Assembly (NCBI GenBank): GCA_964368625.1
Contig: CAYJBH010000004.1
Location: forward strand, 1-64,000
Length of the DNA stretch: 64,000 bases
Direction: 5' to 3'
Source: CAYJBH01 sp964368625
GTDB taxonomy: Bacteria; Bacillota; Clostridia; Oscillospirales; Ruminococcaceae
Part shown: one piece after another, positions 51,602-60,644 of the stretch
Numbering within the stretch: position 1 is the first letter of the stretch
Layout of the letters: every line of letters starts with the position of its first letter
Translations under genes and position numbers: made by a program
Notes under the pieces: generated by a model
What the model was told of the DNA's origin: nothing
The model's database searches: none
The model's input: only the letters and a program-made list of their open reading frames with translations

Positions 51602-53011
51602 ATGAAACAGGGAGTTCAAAAGTTTGGGCGATTTTTAAGTGGCATGGTTATGCCGAACATTGGCGCATTTATCGCATGGGGTATTATCACAGCATTATTT
51701 ATCGATGTAGGTTGGTTGCCTAACGAAAATTTAGCATTGCTTGTAAGCCCGATGTTAACATATCTTCTACCTCTATTAATCGGTTATACCGGAGGTAAGG
51801 CGATAAGCGATGTTAGGGGTGGTGTGGTTGCCGCTATAGCAACCTTTGGTGTAATAGCCGGAGCCGATATCCCGATGCTTTTGGGTGCAATGATAGTAGG
51901 TCCGTTAGCCGGTATCGTGGTTAAAAAGTTCGATGAGGCAACACAGAGCAGAATCCCTGCAGGATTCGAAATGCTTGTTAACAACTTTTCGGCCGGTATT
52001 ATCGGAACTATACTTCTAATAATAGGATACTACGGTATAGGTCCATTAGTAACCATAGGAACAAATGCACTTGGTGCAGGAGTTGGATTCCTTGTTGAGT
52101 GGGGCCTGCTTCCATTAACCGCAATATTTGTAGAGCCTGCAAAGATTCTTTTCCTAAACAATGCAATAAACCACGGTATATTTACCCCGCTCGGAGCAGA
52201 ACAAATTGACGAGCTCGGCAAATCGGTATTCTATATGATAGAATCAAACCCCGGTCCGGGACTTGGATTGCTTTTGGCCTTTGTTGTGGCCGGTAAAGGC
52301 AGTGCAAAGAGTAGTGCCTCCGGTGCAGCACTGATTCATTTCTTTGGCGGTATCCATGAGTTGTATTTCCCATATGTACTTATGAAACCTATTACATTGA
52401 TAGCATTAATCGCAGGCGGAGCGACCGGAACTTTTATCTTTTCAACCTTTGGCGGTGGACTTACCGGTGCGGCATCTCCCGGAAGCATTATTGCACAGAT
52501 GATTATGACACCGGCTGGTGCACACCTTCCGAATATCATAGGCATAGCAGCATCGGCAGTAGTAACATTCCTTATTGCCGCAGTACTTATTAAAAGAAGT
52601 TCCGGTGAAGATGATATCGAGGCGGCACAGCAGAAGATAAAGGATATGAAGGCTAAATCGAAAGGTCTACCTACCGACCAACCTTCTATAGATACATCGA
52701 AGCAGATAACCAATCTATCAGAAGTTTCATTTATTATATTTGCCTGTGATGCAGGAATGGGCAGCAGCGCTATGGGTGCAACTAAACTTAGAAAGAAGTT
52801 AAAAGATAACGGAATAACAGATATTACCGTTAAGCACTCCCCGGTTTCCGAGATACCAAAAGAGGCTCAGGTTGTTGTAACGCACGAACAGCTTAAAGAA
52901 CGTGCTGTAGAGGCAAACGAGACCGCCTACCTGGTTACCATAACCGACTTTTTGTCGGCACCGGAATACGATGCACTTATTGCCAAGATAAAAGAGGATA
53001 AAAACCTGTAA
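51602..53011 (+). CDS. mtlA: PTS mannitol-type transporter subunit IICB
   Basis: The 469-residue membrane permease imports and phosphorylates a hexitol. The IIC domain (about 1-335) has FGRFLSGMVMPNIGAFIAWG, GFEMLVNNFSAG, NNAINHGIFTPLG and GGIHELYFPY (the GGxHE motif, 249-253). The IIB domain (about 372-469) carries the phosphocysteine Cys382 in FACDAGMGSSAMG. There is no fused IIA domain; this is encoded separately at 55478-55903. Sequence is closest to mannitol permeases, which form mannitol-1-phosphate. ATG has AAGGAG upstream. First gene of a seven-gene operon. Confidence 0.94.
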   Translation: MKQGVQKFGRFLSGMVMPNIGAFIAWGIITALFIDVGWLPNENLALLVSPMLTYLLPLLIGYTGGKAISDVRGGVVAAIATFGVIAGADIPMLLGAMIVGPLAGIVVKKFDEATQSRIPAGFEMLVNNFSAGIIGTILLIIGYYGIGPLVTIGTNALGAGVGFLVEWGLLPLTAIFVEPAKILFLNNAINHGIFTPLGAEQIDELGKSVFYMIESNPGPGLGLLLAFVVAGKGSAKSSASGAALIHFFGGIHELYFPYVLMKPITLIALIAGGATGTFIFSTFGGGLTGAASPGSIIAQMIMTPAGAHLPNIIGIAASAVVTFLIAAVLIKRSSGEDDIEAAQQKIKDMKAKSKGLPTDQPSIDTSKQITNLSEVSFIIFACDAGMGSSAMGATKLRKKLKDNGITDITVKHSPVSEIPKEAQVVVTHEQLKERAVEANETAYLVTITDFLSAPEYDALIAKIKEDKNL

Positions 53012-53070
53012 ATGTAGCAGCTAGGGTTTAACAACATTTTAATCGTATTAACATAAAAAGGGACAAAATC

Positions 53071-53328
53071 ATGAAAGAGTTTAAATATACAATAGTAGAT
53101 GAACATGGAATACATGCAAGGCCGGCCGGTGAACTGGTAAAGTTAATGCAGGGATTTGAATGTGAAATAACATTTGCTAAGGGCGATAAAAAGGCAAGCG
53201 GTAAAAAGCTATTTGCCGTTATGGGGATGGCGGTGAAAAAGGGCGAGGAGTTAACTGTGAGCTGCGATGGTGTTGATGAAGATAAGGCAGCAGAGGCTGC
53301 AGAAAAATTCTTATCTGAAAATTTATAG
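53071..53328 (+). CDS. ptsH: HPr-like phosphocarrier lacking Ser46
   Basis: The 85-residue protein has the HPr active site GIHARPA with phosphoryl-accepting His15. The regulatory site of Gram-positive HPr (Ser46, target of HPr kinase) aligns with Lys46 in GKKLFAVMG, so it cannot be phosphorylated there and should not act as a CcpA co-repressor. The rest (VMGMAVKKGEELTVSCDG) is normal. Its place in the hexitol operon with its own EI suggests a dedicated phosphorelay. The gene symbol is by homology; a housekeeping ptsH may exist elsewhere. Confidence 0.9.
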   Translation: MKEFKYTIVDEHGIHARPAGELVKLMQGFECEITFAKGDKKASGKKLFAVMGMAVKKGEELTVSCDGVDEDKAAEAAEKFLSENL

Positions 53329-53354
53329 TTTAATAACACCGACAAAGGGGCATC

Positions 53355-55385
53355 ATGTATTCTATACCACAGCGGCTAAGTAAGATATTTGCAGAACTTT
53401 TTAATGCAAAAGGTCCTGTGAGTGTGGCTACCCTTGCCTCCTTGATCGGTGTTAGCCGACGCACAGTTTTTCGTGAACTCGAAAAGGTTGATGTTGTTCT
53501 TAAAAAATTTAACCTTCGGCTAGAAACAACGGTTGGCGAAGGACTTTTCCTTAGCGGAGATAGCGAGGATATAGATAAACTTAGAGAAGTTGTTGAGGCT
53601 CAGCGAGAAAGCCTATCCACCGATAAAGAGCTTAGGCGAATAGCGCTGGCACTCCTTCTGTTAGACAGCCACCAATGGAAAAAATTATATTTTTTTTCCA
53701 GCGTTTTAGAGGTTAGCGAGGCAACAATCAGCCTTGATTTAGACGTGCTGGAACAGGAATTGCAGGGTTATAATATTCAACTTTTGCGGAAAAAGGGGAT
53801 AGGCGTATTAGTTAACGCAACCGAGATTAACATAAGAACGGCATATGTTAACTATCTTATAAAAGCACAGGTTGGATCAAAACTTGCCTCAACACTTGAA
53901 GAAGTACTACCGCCTGATATTGTTCAGGGCGTTAGGGATATCCTTTCAGAGCAGTCGATTTTCATTAACTGGATGACGAAGGATGCTCTGCAGATTTTAT
54001 CCTATCGGCTTATAGTTCAGATATCGAGAATTAAATCCGGTTTAACGCTATCAGCCAGCGAGGTTAAAAAGCTAAATACTCTTTATGCAGAGGTTGCAAA
54101 AAAACTCGTGTTTGAGCTTACATATCACTTTGATATTGAGTTTGCAGAGGAGGAGCTAGACTATATAATTGAGGGCTTACGTGCTGCAAGAACCAAAACC
54201 GGAAGCGAGTTTTATGAGGATGAGAGCATCGCGTTTGCACGTGCTCAGAGCCTCACCTATCGCATGATAGAACGCTTTGATGGTCGGTTAGCAGCTACGC
54301 TAAAAACTAATGAAGAGTTGGTTAGGGGACTTAGTATCCATCTCTGGTCGGCACTTATTCGCATCGAGAGGGGATACAAAATTAAGGATCCGCTTAGCGG
54401 ACAGTTAAGGGCAGAATACCCCGAAATATATCACAGTACTGAGCGGGCATGTAACGTTTTAGCCGAAGAGCTTTCAATGCCAATACCGGAGGAGGAGATT
54501 GCCTGTATAGCCACTCATTTCGGGGCGGCAGTTATGCAGATAGGGCAAAACCGAATAAACCGTAGGTTGCGGGTTGGAGTTATCTGCCTTGGAGGAATAG
54601 GCGTCTCCTATATGATGGCTGGACAGGTTAAAAAATTGTTCGGCAAGGATGTTATTACCGAGGTTTGTGAGTATAATCAACCGTATAGCTATAGGGATTG
54701 TGACCTATTAATATCCACCAACGTTATACCGGACAACGAAAAACCAACAGTTATAGCACACCCAATGTTAACTAAGAGCGAGATTTCCGAAATAAGGCGA
54801 TTAATAGATACCCTCTCTATCATTACTCCGCAACTGGAACAGGAGATAGAAAATCAGTCATTCACCGAAAATCTTGGAATGGCTATTGAATACTCTAAAA
54901 ACATAGAGCATATACTTAGAAATTTTACCCTTATAGAGATACAGAAGGGAATAAGCATTGAAGAACTTGCAAAATTTGCCGGCTTTCGTTTTGCCGATAG
55001 TCCGAAGGATGGGGAAAAAATATATACCAGCCTTTTAACACGAGAAAGGATGGCAACACAACTTATTGAGCAGCTTGAAATGGTATTGCTGCACTGCAGT
55101 ACCGAAGGTATCAATCAGCCTATTGTAGTACTTCTTCATCCAACGAACGGAGTTATTGTTAACGAGGCGGGACAGCAGGCTAAAAGCTGTTTATTGATAT
55201 TGATACCTCAAAAAACCAGTGCCGAACTTAAGGAGACTATAGGTGCAGTAAGCAGTGCCATTATCGAGGATGAGCAGTTCTTAAATGCGATTGTTACCGG
55301 CGATGAAAAATTGATAAAAGCTAAACTTGAATTAATTTTTTCTAATCATTTGATGAATTATTTTAGAGACCGTTTAGGCGTATGA
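53355..55385 (+). CDS. mtlR: MtlR-type PRD-containing transcriptional activator
   Basis: The 676-residue regulator has an N-terminal HTH (about 20-45, SVATLASLIGVSRRTVFREL), a second HTH-like region (about 95-150), PRD1 (about 190-285) and PRD2 (about 295-400) with His329 and His388. An EIIB-like domain with Cys411 (CLGGIGVSYM) and an EIIA-like C-terminal domain (about 530-676, HCSTEGINQP near 585) complete it. PRD1 lacks obvious phospho-histidines. By analogy with Bacillus MtlR it is tuned by HPr and the mannitol EIIA/EIIB. Uncommonly, it is encoded inside the operon it presumably controls. Confidence 0.92.
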   Translation: MYSIPQRLSKIFAELFNAKGPVSVATLASLIGVSRRTVFRELEKVDVVLKKFNLRLETTVGEGLFLSGDSEDIDKLREVVEAQRESLSTDKELRRIALALLLLDSHQWKKLYFFSSVLEVSEATISLDLDVLEQELQGYNIQLLRKKGIGVLVNATEINIRTAYVNYLIKAQVGSKLASTLEEVLPPDIVQGVRDILSEQSIFINWMTKDALQILSYRLIVQISRIKSGLTLSASEVKKLNTLYAEVAKKLVFELTYHFDIEFAEEELDYIIEGLRAARTKTGSEFYEDESIAFARAQSLTYRMIERFDGRLAATLKTNEELVRGLSIHLWSALIRIERGYKIKDPLSGQLRAEYPEIYHSTERACNVLAEELSMPIPEEEIACIATHFGAAVMQIGQNRINRRLRVGVICLGGIGVSYMMAGQVKKLFGKDVITEVCEYNQPYSYRDCDLLISTNVIPDNEKPTVIAHPMLTKSEISEIRRLIDTLSIITPQLEQEIENQSFTENLGMAIEYSKNIEHILRNFTLIEIQKGISIEELAKFAGFRFADSPKDGEKIYTSLLTRERMATQLIEQLEMVLLHCSTEGINQPIVVLLHPTNGVIVNEAGQQAKSCLLILIPQKTSAELKETIGAVSSAIIEDEQFLNAIVTGDEKLIKAKLELIFSNHLMNYFRDRLGV

Positions 55386-55477
55386 CGATAGTTAATAAAT
55401 TTTTAATTCGTTAGAAGAAGCTAAAACTTTAACACATAAATTAACAGCAGAAACATAAATAAAGAAAGGGCTACAAA

Positions 55478-55903
55478 ATGTTAAACAAAACAGAAATTAT
55501 TTTAAATCAACCATCCGAACATAAGGACGAGGCTATAAAAAGATGCGGAGAACTTCTTTGCAAGGCAGGCTATGTTTCTTCGGAGTATATAGAAGGTATG
55601 CTAAAAAGAGATAACAGCTTTTCTACCGCAATAGGCAACCTTATTGCAATTCCACACGGTGAAAAAGAATATGCACAGTATATTAAAAAAACAGGACTTT
55701 GCGTTATCACCTATCCCGATGGTATCGATTGGGAAGGCAATGAGGTTAAGCTTGTTATCGGAATTGCCGCACTTGGCGAAGAACATCTTGAAATTCTTGA
55801 AAACATCGTTGAGATTTTAGAGGAGGAAGAGGACGTTTTAAAGCTTGTTAACGGGGCAAACGTAGACAATATAGCAGCAGTTTTTACCGGAGGACAACAA
55901 TGA
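55478..55903 (+). CDS. mtlF: PTS mannitol-type EIIA component
   Basis: A 141-residue EIIA of the fructose/mannitol family. The phosphorylated histidine is His60 in LIAIPHGEKE, preceded by SFSTAIGN, and VKLVIGIAALGEEHLEILENI forms the core. It takes phosphate from HPr and passes it to the IIB domain of the permease encoded at the operon start. The ATG has AGAAAGG upstream; its stop overlaps the kinase start by 4 bases (ATGA). Confidence 0.94.
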   Translation: MLNKTEIILNQPSEHKDEAIKRCGELLCKAGYVSSEYIEGMLKRDNSFSTAIGNLIAIPHGEKEYAQYIKKTGLCVITYPDGIDWEGNEVKLVIGIAALGEEHLEILENIVEILEEEEDVLKLVNGANVDNIAAVFTGGQQ

Positions 55904-56826
55904 TAGTTGCCGTAACCTTAAATCCGGCACTTGATAAAACCGTAACGATAGATAGCTTAATACCGGGAGGTCTTAATAGAATAAAATCGGTAACGGTTGA
56001 TGCCGGCGGAAAAGGTGTTAATGTTGCAAAGATGGCAAAAGTTCTTGGTGTAGACTGCCTAGCAACCGGTTTTTGCGGTGGCGAGGGTGGAATTGAGCTT
56101 CAAGGTAGATTAGATAAGCTTAACATAAAACACGATTTTGTTAATATTAACTGCAACACCAGAACGAACACCAAGGTTTTAGATGAGAAATACGGAATAA
56201 CCGAGCTGAACGAAGCGGGAGCAACCGTAACAAAGGCAGAGGAAGAGCAGCTAACACAAAAATTGCTTGCATACCCGGCCGATACAATATATGTGCTTTC
56301 GGGAAGCACCCATGCAAATGCAGATAAAGATTACTATCGAAACCTAATTGCACTGCTAAGAAATCGCGGCTCAACAGTTCTTTTCGATGCCGATGGCGAG
56401 GCTTTTAAAAATGCGGTGATTGCGGTGCCAAACTTTATTAAACCTAATGACGTAGAGCTAAAGAGTTATTGCAACAAGGAGCAGATGACACTTACCGAGA
56501 TGTACGAAGCATGTAAGGCGTTTATCAAGGACGGCGTTGAGCTTGTTGCACTATCTATGGGGCCGAATGGGGCTGCGTTTATAACAAAGGATGAAGCATA
56601 TTTTACGCCGGCAGTAGATGTTGAAGTTTCGTCCACGGTGGGCGCCGGTGATAGCATGGTTGCTGCAGTAGCTTGTGCAATGGATATGGGCTACTCGCTT
56701 TCGGAAACAGCAAGGCTGGCTGTTGCATGCAGTTCCGGAGCGGTAACAACACAGGGAACCAATCCACCATCAGCTGAGCTGGTTCTACAGCTAAAACAGC
56801 AGGTTGAATTAAAACCTATTAATTAA
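55900..56826 (+). CDS. fruK: 1-phosphofructokinase-like PfkB kinase
   Basis: The 308-residue sugar-phosphate kinase of the PfkB family is closest in pattern to FruK and tagatose-6-phosphate kinase. It has VTLNPALDKTV at the N-terminus, AGGKGVNVAKMAKVLG (35-50), RTNTKVLD, LFDADGEAF, IKPND and STVGAGDSM with catalytic base Asp251. It would phosphorylate fructose-1-phosphate to fructose-1,6-bisphosphate. Coupled to mtlF by a 4-base overlap and followed 17 bases later by the dehydrogenase. In a mannitol operon a 1-phosphofructokinase is unexpected unless the pathway yields fructose-1-P. The symbol is by similarity; fructose-6-P or tagatose-6-P remain possible substrates. Confidence 0.85.
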   Translation: MIVAVTLNPALDKTVTIDSLIPGGLNRIKSVTVDAGGKGVNVAKMAKVLGVDCLATGFCGGEGGIELQGRLDKLNIKHDFVNINCNTRTNTKVLDEKYGITELNEAGATVTKAEEEQLTQKLLAYPADTIYVLSGSTHANADKDYYRNLIALLRNRGSTVLFDADGEAFKNAVIAVPNFIKPNDVELKSYCNKEQMTLTEMYEACKAFIKDGVELVALSMGPNGAAFITKDEAYFTPAVDVEVSSTVGAGDSMVAAVACAMDMGYSLSETARLAVACSSGAVTTQGTNPPSAELVLQLKQQVELKPIN

Positions 56827-56842
56827 TAATTTAGGAGGAAAT

Positions 56843-58105
56843 ATGAATACGAGAGCAGTAAGAATGTATGGTGCTAACGATCTTAGAATAGAGGAGTTTA
56901 ATCTCCCAGAGATAAAGCAGGATGAAATACTGGTTAAGATTATTACCGACAGCATCTGCATGTCGACATATAAGCTGTTAAAGCAGGGCGCAGACCATAA
57001 ACGTTGCCCTAAAAATGTTGCAACAAACCCAATTATCATAGGACACGAATTTTCCGGAACCATTGTAGAGGTGGGTGATAAGTGGAAGGATGAATTTAAG
57101 GTGGGCGAACGTTTTGCACTACAGCCGGCACTTAACTATAAAGGCAGCCTTGCATCGCCCGGATATTCATACGAGTTTTTCGGAGGCGCTGCCACCTATG
57201 CAATAATACCTCAGGAAGTTATGGAACTTGGGTGCCTATTACACTATGATGGCGAGGGATACTATAATGCATCACTCGGTGAGCCGATGAGCTGCATTAT
57301 AGGTGGATACAACATTATGTATCACACAAACAAGGTTAACTACGACCATGCGATGGGCATAAAGGAGGGCGGCAACGTTCTTATTCTCGGAGGCTGTGGA
57401 CCTATGGGTCTTGGGGCTATCGAATACCCCATAGTGGCAGGTAACAGGCCAAAACGCATCGTTGTTACCGATGTTGATAATGGCCGAATCGAGCGCGCTA
57501 AAGAGCTTATCACTCCTGAGTACGCAAAGGAAAACGGCGTTGAGCTCTACTATATTAATCCCAACGACCACGACGACCCATATAAAGCACTTCTGGATAT
57601 TTCACAGGGCGCAGGATACGACGATGTTTTTGTATATGCACCGATAAAGCCTCTTGCCGAGCTTGGCGATAAGCTTATGGCATTTGATGGCTGTTTAAAT
57701 TTCTTTGCCGGTCCAACTAACAGCGACTTTACTGCAGAGATGAATCTATACAATGTTCATTATATATCTACTCATATTTTAGGAAGCACCGGTGGTAATA
57801 CCGATGATTTAAAGGAAGCGATAGAGCTTTCTTCAAAGGGCAGCATAAGGCCCTCGGTTATGGTTAGCCATATCTGCGGTCTTAGCGAAATAGCAGATAC
57901 AACCGCAATATTGCCGGATATTCGTGCAGGAAAAATTCTCGGATATACCCAATTTGATCTACCGCTTGTTGCTCTTACCGATTTTGAGGAAAAAGGTAAA
58001 ACCGACCCGCTTTTTGCAAAGCTTTACGAGAGCATTAATAATCACAGCGGGCTTTGGAATGCCCAGGCAGAAAAAATCTTGTTAAATCATTTCGGAGTTG
58101 AGTAG
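56843..58105 (+). CDS. Zinc MDR dehydrogenase, L-sorbose-1-phosphate reductase-like
   Basis: The 420-residue medium-chain dehydrogenase has likely catalytic zinc ligands Cys39 (DSICMSTYK), His68/Glu69 (GHEFSG) and Glu147 (LGEPMSC), and the Rossmann loop ILGGCGPMGLGA at 181-192. The structural-zinc four-cysteine lobe is absent. The N-terminal pattern and length resemble SorE, which interconverts L-sorbose-1-P and D-glucitol-6-P by acting on the carbon next to the phosphate. In this operon it stands where MtlD would be expected, and probably oxidises the hexitol phosphate made by the PTS. Regiochemistry is inferred, not seen. Confidence 0.82.
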   Translation: MNTRAVRMYGANDLRIEEFNLPEIKQDEILVKIITDSICMSTYKLLKQGADHKRCPKNVATNPIIIGHEFSGTIVEVGDKWKDEFKVGERFALQPALNYKGSLASPGYSYEFFGGAATYAIIPQEVMELGCLLHYDGEGYYNASLGEPMSCIIGGYNIMYHTNKVNYDHAMGIKEGGNVLILGGCGPMGLGAIEYPIVAGNRPKRIVVTDVDNGRIERAKELITPEYAKENGVELYYINPNDHDDPYKALLDISQGAGYDDVFVYAPIKPLAELGDKLMAFDGCLNFFAGPTNSDFTAEMNLYNVHYISTHILGSTGGNTDDLKEAIELSSKGSIRPSVMVSHICGLSEIADTTAILPDIRAGKILGYTQFDLPLVALTDFEEKGKTDPLFAKLYESINNHSGLWNAQAEKILLNHFGVE

Positions 58106-58162
58106 ACCTCGGTATAAATATATAGCGATAATCGGGTAGAGGTTTTTTGAAAGGAGCGCATT

Positions 58163-59782
58163 ATGATTTCGTTAAAAGGTTCAGGTGTTTCCGGTGGAAT
58201 TGCGATAGGTAAGCTGCATTTTCCTAAGGAGCGTGTAATAGATTTTCCGTTGCAGCCTGCAGAAAATATTGATAAAGAGATAAGCCGTTTTGAGAGCAGC
58301 AGGGCGCTTGCCGTTGCTCAGCTTGGTGAACTGGCAGTGAAAACAGCAAATACGCTCGGCAAACAAAACTCTCTACTGTTTGAGATACATCAGATGATGC
58401 TTGAGGATCTTGATTACTGCGACACAGTTAAGGATACTATACGAGAGGAAAAGGTTTGTGCCGAGTATGCTGTGAGTAAAACGGCACAGCAATTTGCTAC
58501 CATGTTTTCCGACATGGAGGATGAATATATGCGTGAACGCGCCGCCGATGTTAAGGATGTTTCAATAAGGGTGATTGAAATTCTTACCGGAAGGCAGAGC
58601 GAGCAGGAGACGTTGGGCGAACCCTGCATCTACTGCGGCTTAGATTTTACCCCAAGCGAAACAGCTCAGTTTGACAGGGATATGGCAATAGCGCTCGTAA
58701 CAAGTTACGGTAGCAAAAATTCGCATACCGCTATATTTGCGCGAACACTTGGTATACCTGCTGTTATAGGTCTTAAGGATAATCTAACACAGGAACTGGA
58801 TGGTAAGATGGCCATTCTAGACGGTGTTACCGGCGAACTATATATTGAACCGGACGATAAAACTATTGCAATTTTTAAGGAAAAACGCCTTGAGGGCGCT
58901 ATAAACGCAAAGCGGCTTGATGGCTATCGCGGGAAAAAAACAATAACCAAGGGCGGCAAGCTAATAAAGCTATATGCAAACATAGGTTCTCCTGCTGATG
59001 TTGAGGCTGTTTTACAGAATGATGCTGAGGGTATAGGTCTTTTTAGGAGCGAATTTTTATATCTTGAAAGCGACGATTTTCCCTCCGAGGAAACCCAGTA
59101 TAATGCATACCGAAAGGTTGCCGAAGGGATGCAAAACTGCCCTGTTATTATCCGCACGCTAGACATCGGAGCAGACAAGCAGGCTGCCTACTTTAATCTA
59201 CCTCTTGAAGAAAACCCAGCAATGGGTATGAGAGCGATAAGAATATGCCTTACAATGAAAGAGGTTTTTAAAACCCAGCTAAGAGCACTATACCGTGCCT
59301 CGGCTCATGGTAACATTAGTATAATGTTGCCTATGATAACATCACTCGGCGAGGTTAAGCAGGCAAAGGCCATCATTAAGGAGGTTAAAACCGAGTTGTT
59401 GGCAGAGGGACACAAGATAGATGAGTATCTTCCTGTTGGTATAATGATAGAAACACCTGCTGCTGCCATTATAAGCGATCTACTTGCAAGAGAGGTTGAC
59501 TTCTTTAGTATAGGAACTAACGATCTAATTCAATACACCCTTGCGGCCGATCGCCAGAACGAGAGTATTGCCTCATTCTGTGATGATCATCATGAAGCGG
59601 TTAAACGGTTAATCAAGATGACCTGTAGCAGTGCACACAAGCAGGGTATTTGGGTTGGCGTTTGTGGTGAACTTGCCGCTGATAAGGAGATGACCGAATT
59701 TTTTGTTTCGGTTGAGGTAGACGAGCTATCGGTAACGCCATCACAAGTTTTATCCCTTAGGGAAAAAATAAGCAGATCTTAA
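58163..59782 (+). CDS. ptsI: PTS enzyme I (phosphoenolpyruvate-protein phosphotransferase)
   Basis: The 539-residue enzyme I passes phosphate from PEP to HPr. The N-terminal domain carries the phosphohistidine His188 in GSKNSHTAIFARTLGIPAV. The PEP-binding barrel has GIGLFRSEFLY, RTLDIGADKQ, NPAMGMRAIR, the SIGTNDLIQYTLAADR block and active-site Cys in VGVCGELAAD. It is about 30 residues shorter than the usual 570 and otherwise intact. A strong ribosome site (AAAGGAGC) precedes the ATG. It is the last gene of the hexitol operon, making the operon independent of PTS genes elsewhere. Confidence 0.95.
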   Translation: MISLKGSGVSGGIAIGKLHFPKERVIDFPLQPAENIDKEISRFESSRALAVAQLGELAVKTANTLGKQNSLLFEIHQMMLEDLDYCDTVKDTIREEKVCAEYAVSKTAQQFATMFSDMEDEYMRERAADVKDVSIRVIEILTGRQSEQETLGEPCIYCGLDFTPSETAQFDRDMAIALVTSYGSKNSHTAIFARTLGIPAVIGLKDNLTQELDGKMAILDGVTGELYIEPDDKTIAIFKEKRLEGAINAKRLDGYRGKKTITKGGKLIKLYANIGSPADVEAVLQNDAEGIGLFRSEFLYLESDDFPSEETQYNAYRKVAEGMQNCPVIIRTLDIGADKQAAYFNLPLEENPAMGMRAIRICLTMKEVFKTQLRALYRASAHGNISIMLPMITSLGEVKQAKAIIKEVKTELLAEGHKIDEYLPVGIMIETPAAAIISDLLAREVDFFSIGTNDLIQYTLAADRQNESIASFCDDHHEAVKRLIKMTCSSAHKQGIWVGVCGELAADKEMTEFFVSVEVDELSVTPSQVLSLREKISRS

Positions 59783-59949
59783 TTGTTATAGTAGGTTAGC
59801 TTGAAAAACGATACAAGATTGCAAAGCAGAAATTTCGTTTATTAAGGCAGAGTGTAAAAAGCTAAGTCTTTAAAATGTCAAATTAGGTTAGCGGCTAAGG
59901 TAAACGATACTCACAATGAGAATTTGACCTTTGCAGATAGAAATTACCA

Positions 59950-59993
59950 AAACCTTAACCTTGTCGCGGTATGTCGTGACAAGGTTAAGGTTT
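59950..59993. terminator. Terminator between ptsI and the XRE gene
   Basis: A perfect 16-bp inverted repeat (59950-59965 with 59978-59993, 12-base loop). The U-tracts are short on both strands (AAATGTTTT plus, TTTT minus), so it may act on both convergent operons. The rest of 59783-60025 shows only an 8-bp GTCAAATT/AATTTGAC repeat and no gene. Confidence 0.75.
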
Positions 59994-60025
59994 AAATGTT
60001 TTAATATTAAGGGCTAGCGGTGCTG

Positions 60026-60256
60026 TTAATCAAAGTAAAATAAATCCTCAAATTTTACTTCAAGTGCAATACACAGTATCAAGGCAAGCTTTGCTGTTGG
60101 GTTAAACTGTCCCGTTTCGATAGAGCTAATGGTGTTTCTTGATACACCCACCATTTCTGCAAGCCCTGCTTGTGAAAGCTTTTGGGCTGTTCTTGTTTCT
60201 TTTAGTCGGTTATGTAAAACCAGCTTGTTTTCGTCATCCTTTTTCATTATACTCAT
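60026..60256 (-). CDS. XRE-family HTH regulator
   Basis: The 76-residue protein is a nearly bare helix-turn-helix of the Cro/cI type: NRLKETRTAQKLSQAGLAEMVGVSRNTISSIETGQFNPTAKLALILCIALEVKFEDLF, in which helix 3 reads SRNTISSIE. I take ATG 60256, which overlaps the TGA of the upstream membrane gene (ATGA), indicating coupled translation. It probably autoregulates this two-gene unit. Confidence 0.9.
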   Translation of the reverse strand: MSIMKKDDENKLVLHNRLKETRTAQKLSQAGLAEMVGVSRNTISSIETGQFNPTAKLALILCIALEVKFEDLFYFD

Positions 60257-60567
60257 AACCACAATATATTTAAAACGTAGTTTACTAACCCTAAAACAGA
60301 TGCACCACCGCCACAAATAGTGGTTAATAAAAAGAACTTGTTTTTACCAATTCTATATCTGCAAAATGCCTCTGCAGAAACATATGCAAAAAACAATATC
60401 GAAGCAACATGGTTATCAATATTATTGATTAGGTTGAACAAGGTAATGGCTATGAACATTAACATAAAACCGGTAACGCCATACCTCCTTGACCTATTTT
60501 CAATAAACTGCTCACCCTCATCCTCCTTGCTGTTTCTGCTCTTCTCTAAAATTTCTTCCTTTTTCAT
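60253..60567 (-). CDS. DUF6442-type small membrane protein
   Basis: The 104-residue protein starts MKKEEILEKSRNSKEDEGEQ, a charged N-terminus typical of the DUF6442 family, and has about three hydrophobic helices (about 32-50, 54-72 and 80-103). It is encoded directly upstream of, and coupled to, the XRE regulator, a frequent pairing in Clostridia and Bacilli. Function is unknown; a membrane sensor or stress module is a guess. GGAGTAG precedes the ATG. Confidence 0.8.
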   Translation of the reverse strand: MKKEEILEKSRNSKEDEGEQFIENRSRRYGVTGFMLMFIAITLFNLINNIDNHVASILFFAYVSAEAFCRYRIGKNKFFLLTTICGGGASVLGLVNYVLNILWL

Positions 60568-60589
60568 AATCTACTCCGTTCGTTTTCGA

Positions 60590-60644
60590 TGCAAAGTTTT
60601 CTTGTCAAAAATATATATAATGGTAGTTGCTCCACACCATTGCC
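60590..60644. repeat. 55-bp direct repeat, left copy, abutting the assembly gap
   Basis: These 55 bases (starting TGCAAAGTTT and ending CACCATTGCC) recur identically at 60745-60799, immediately on the other side of the run of N. Most likely the two contig ends overlap. Confidence 0.95.

Noticed and set aside
51602..53011. Classical mannitol operon with mtlD
   Set aside because: No mannitol-1-phosphate 5-dehydrogenase of the MtlD polyol family is encoded; the only dehydrogenase is a zinc MDR protein of SorE type.
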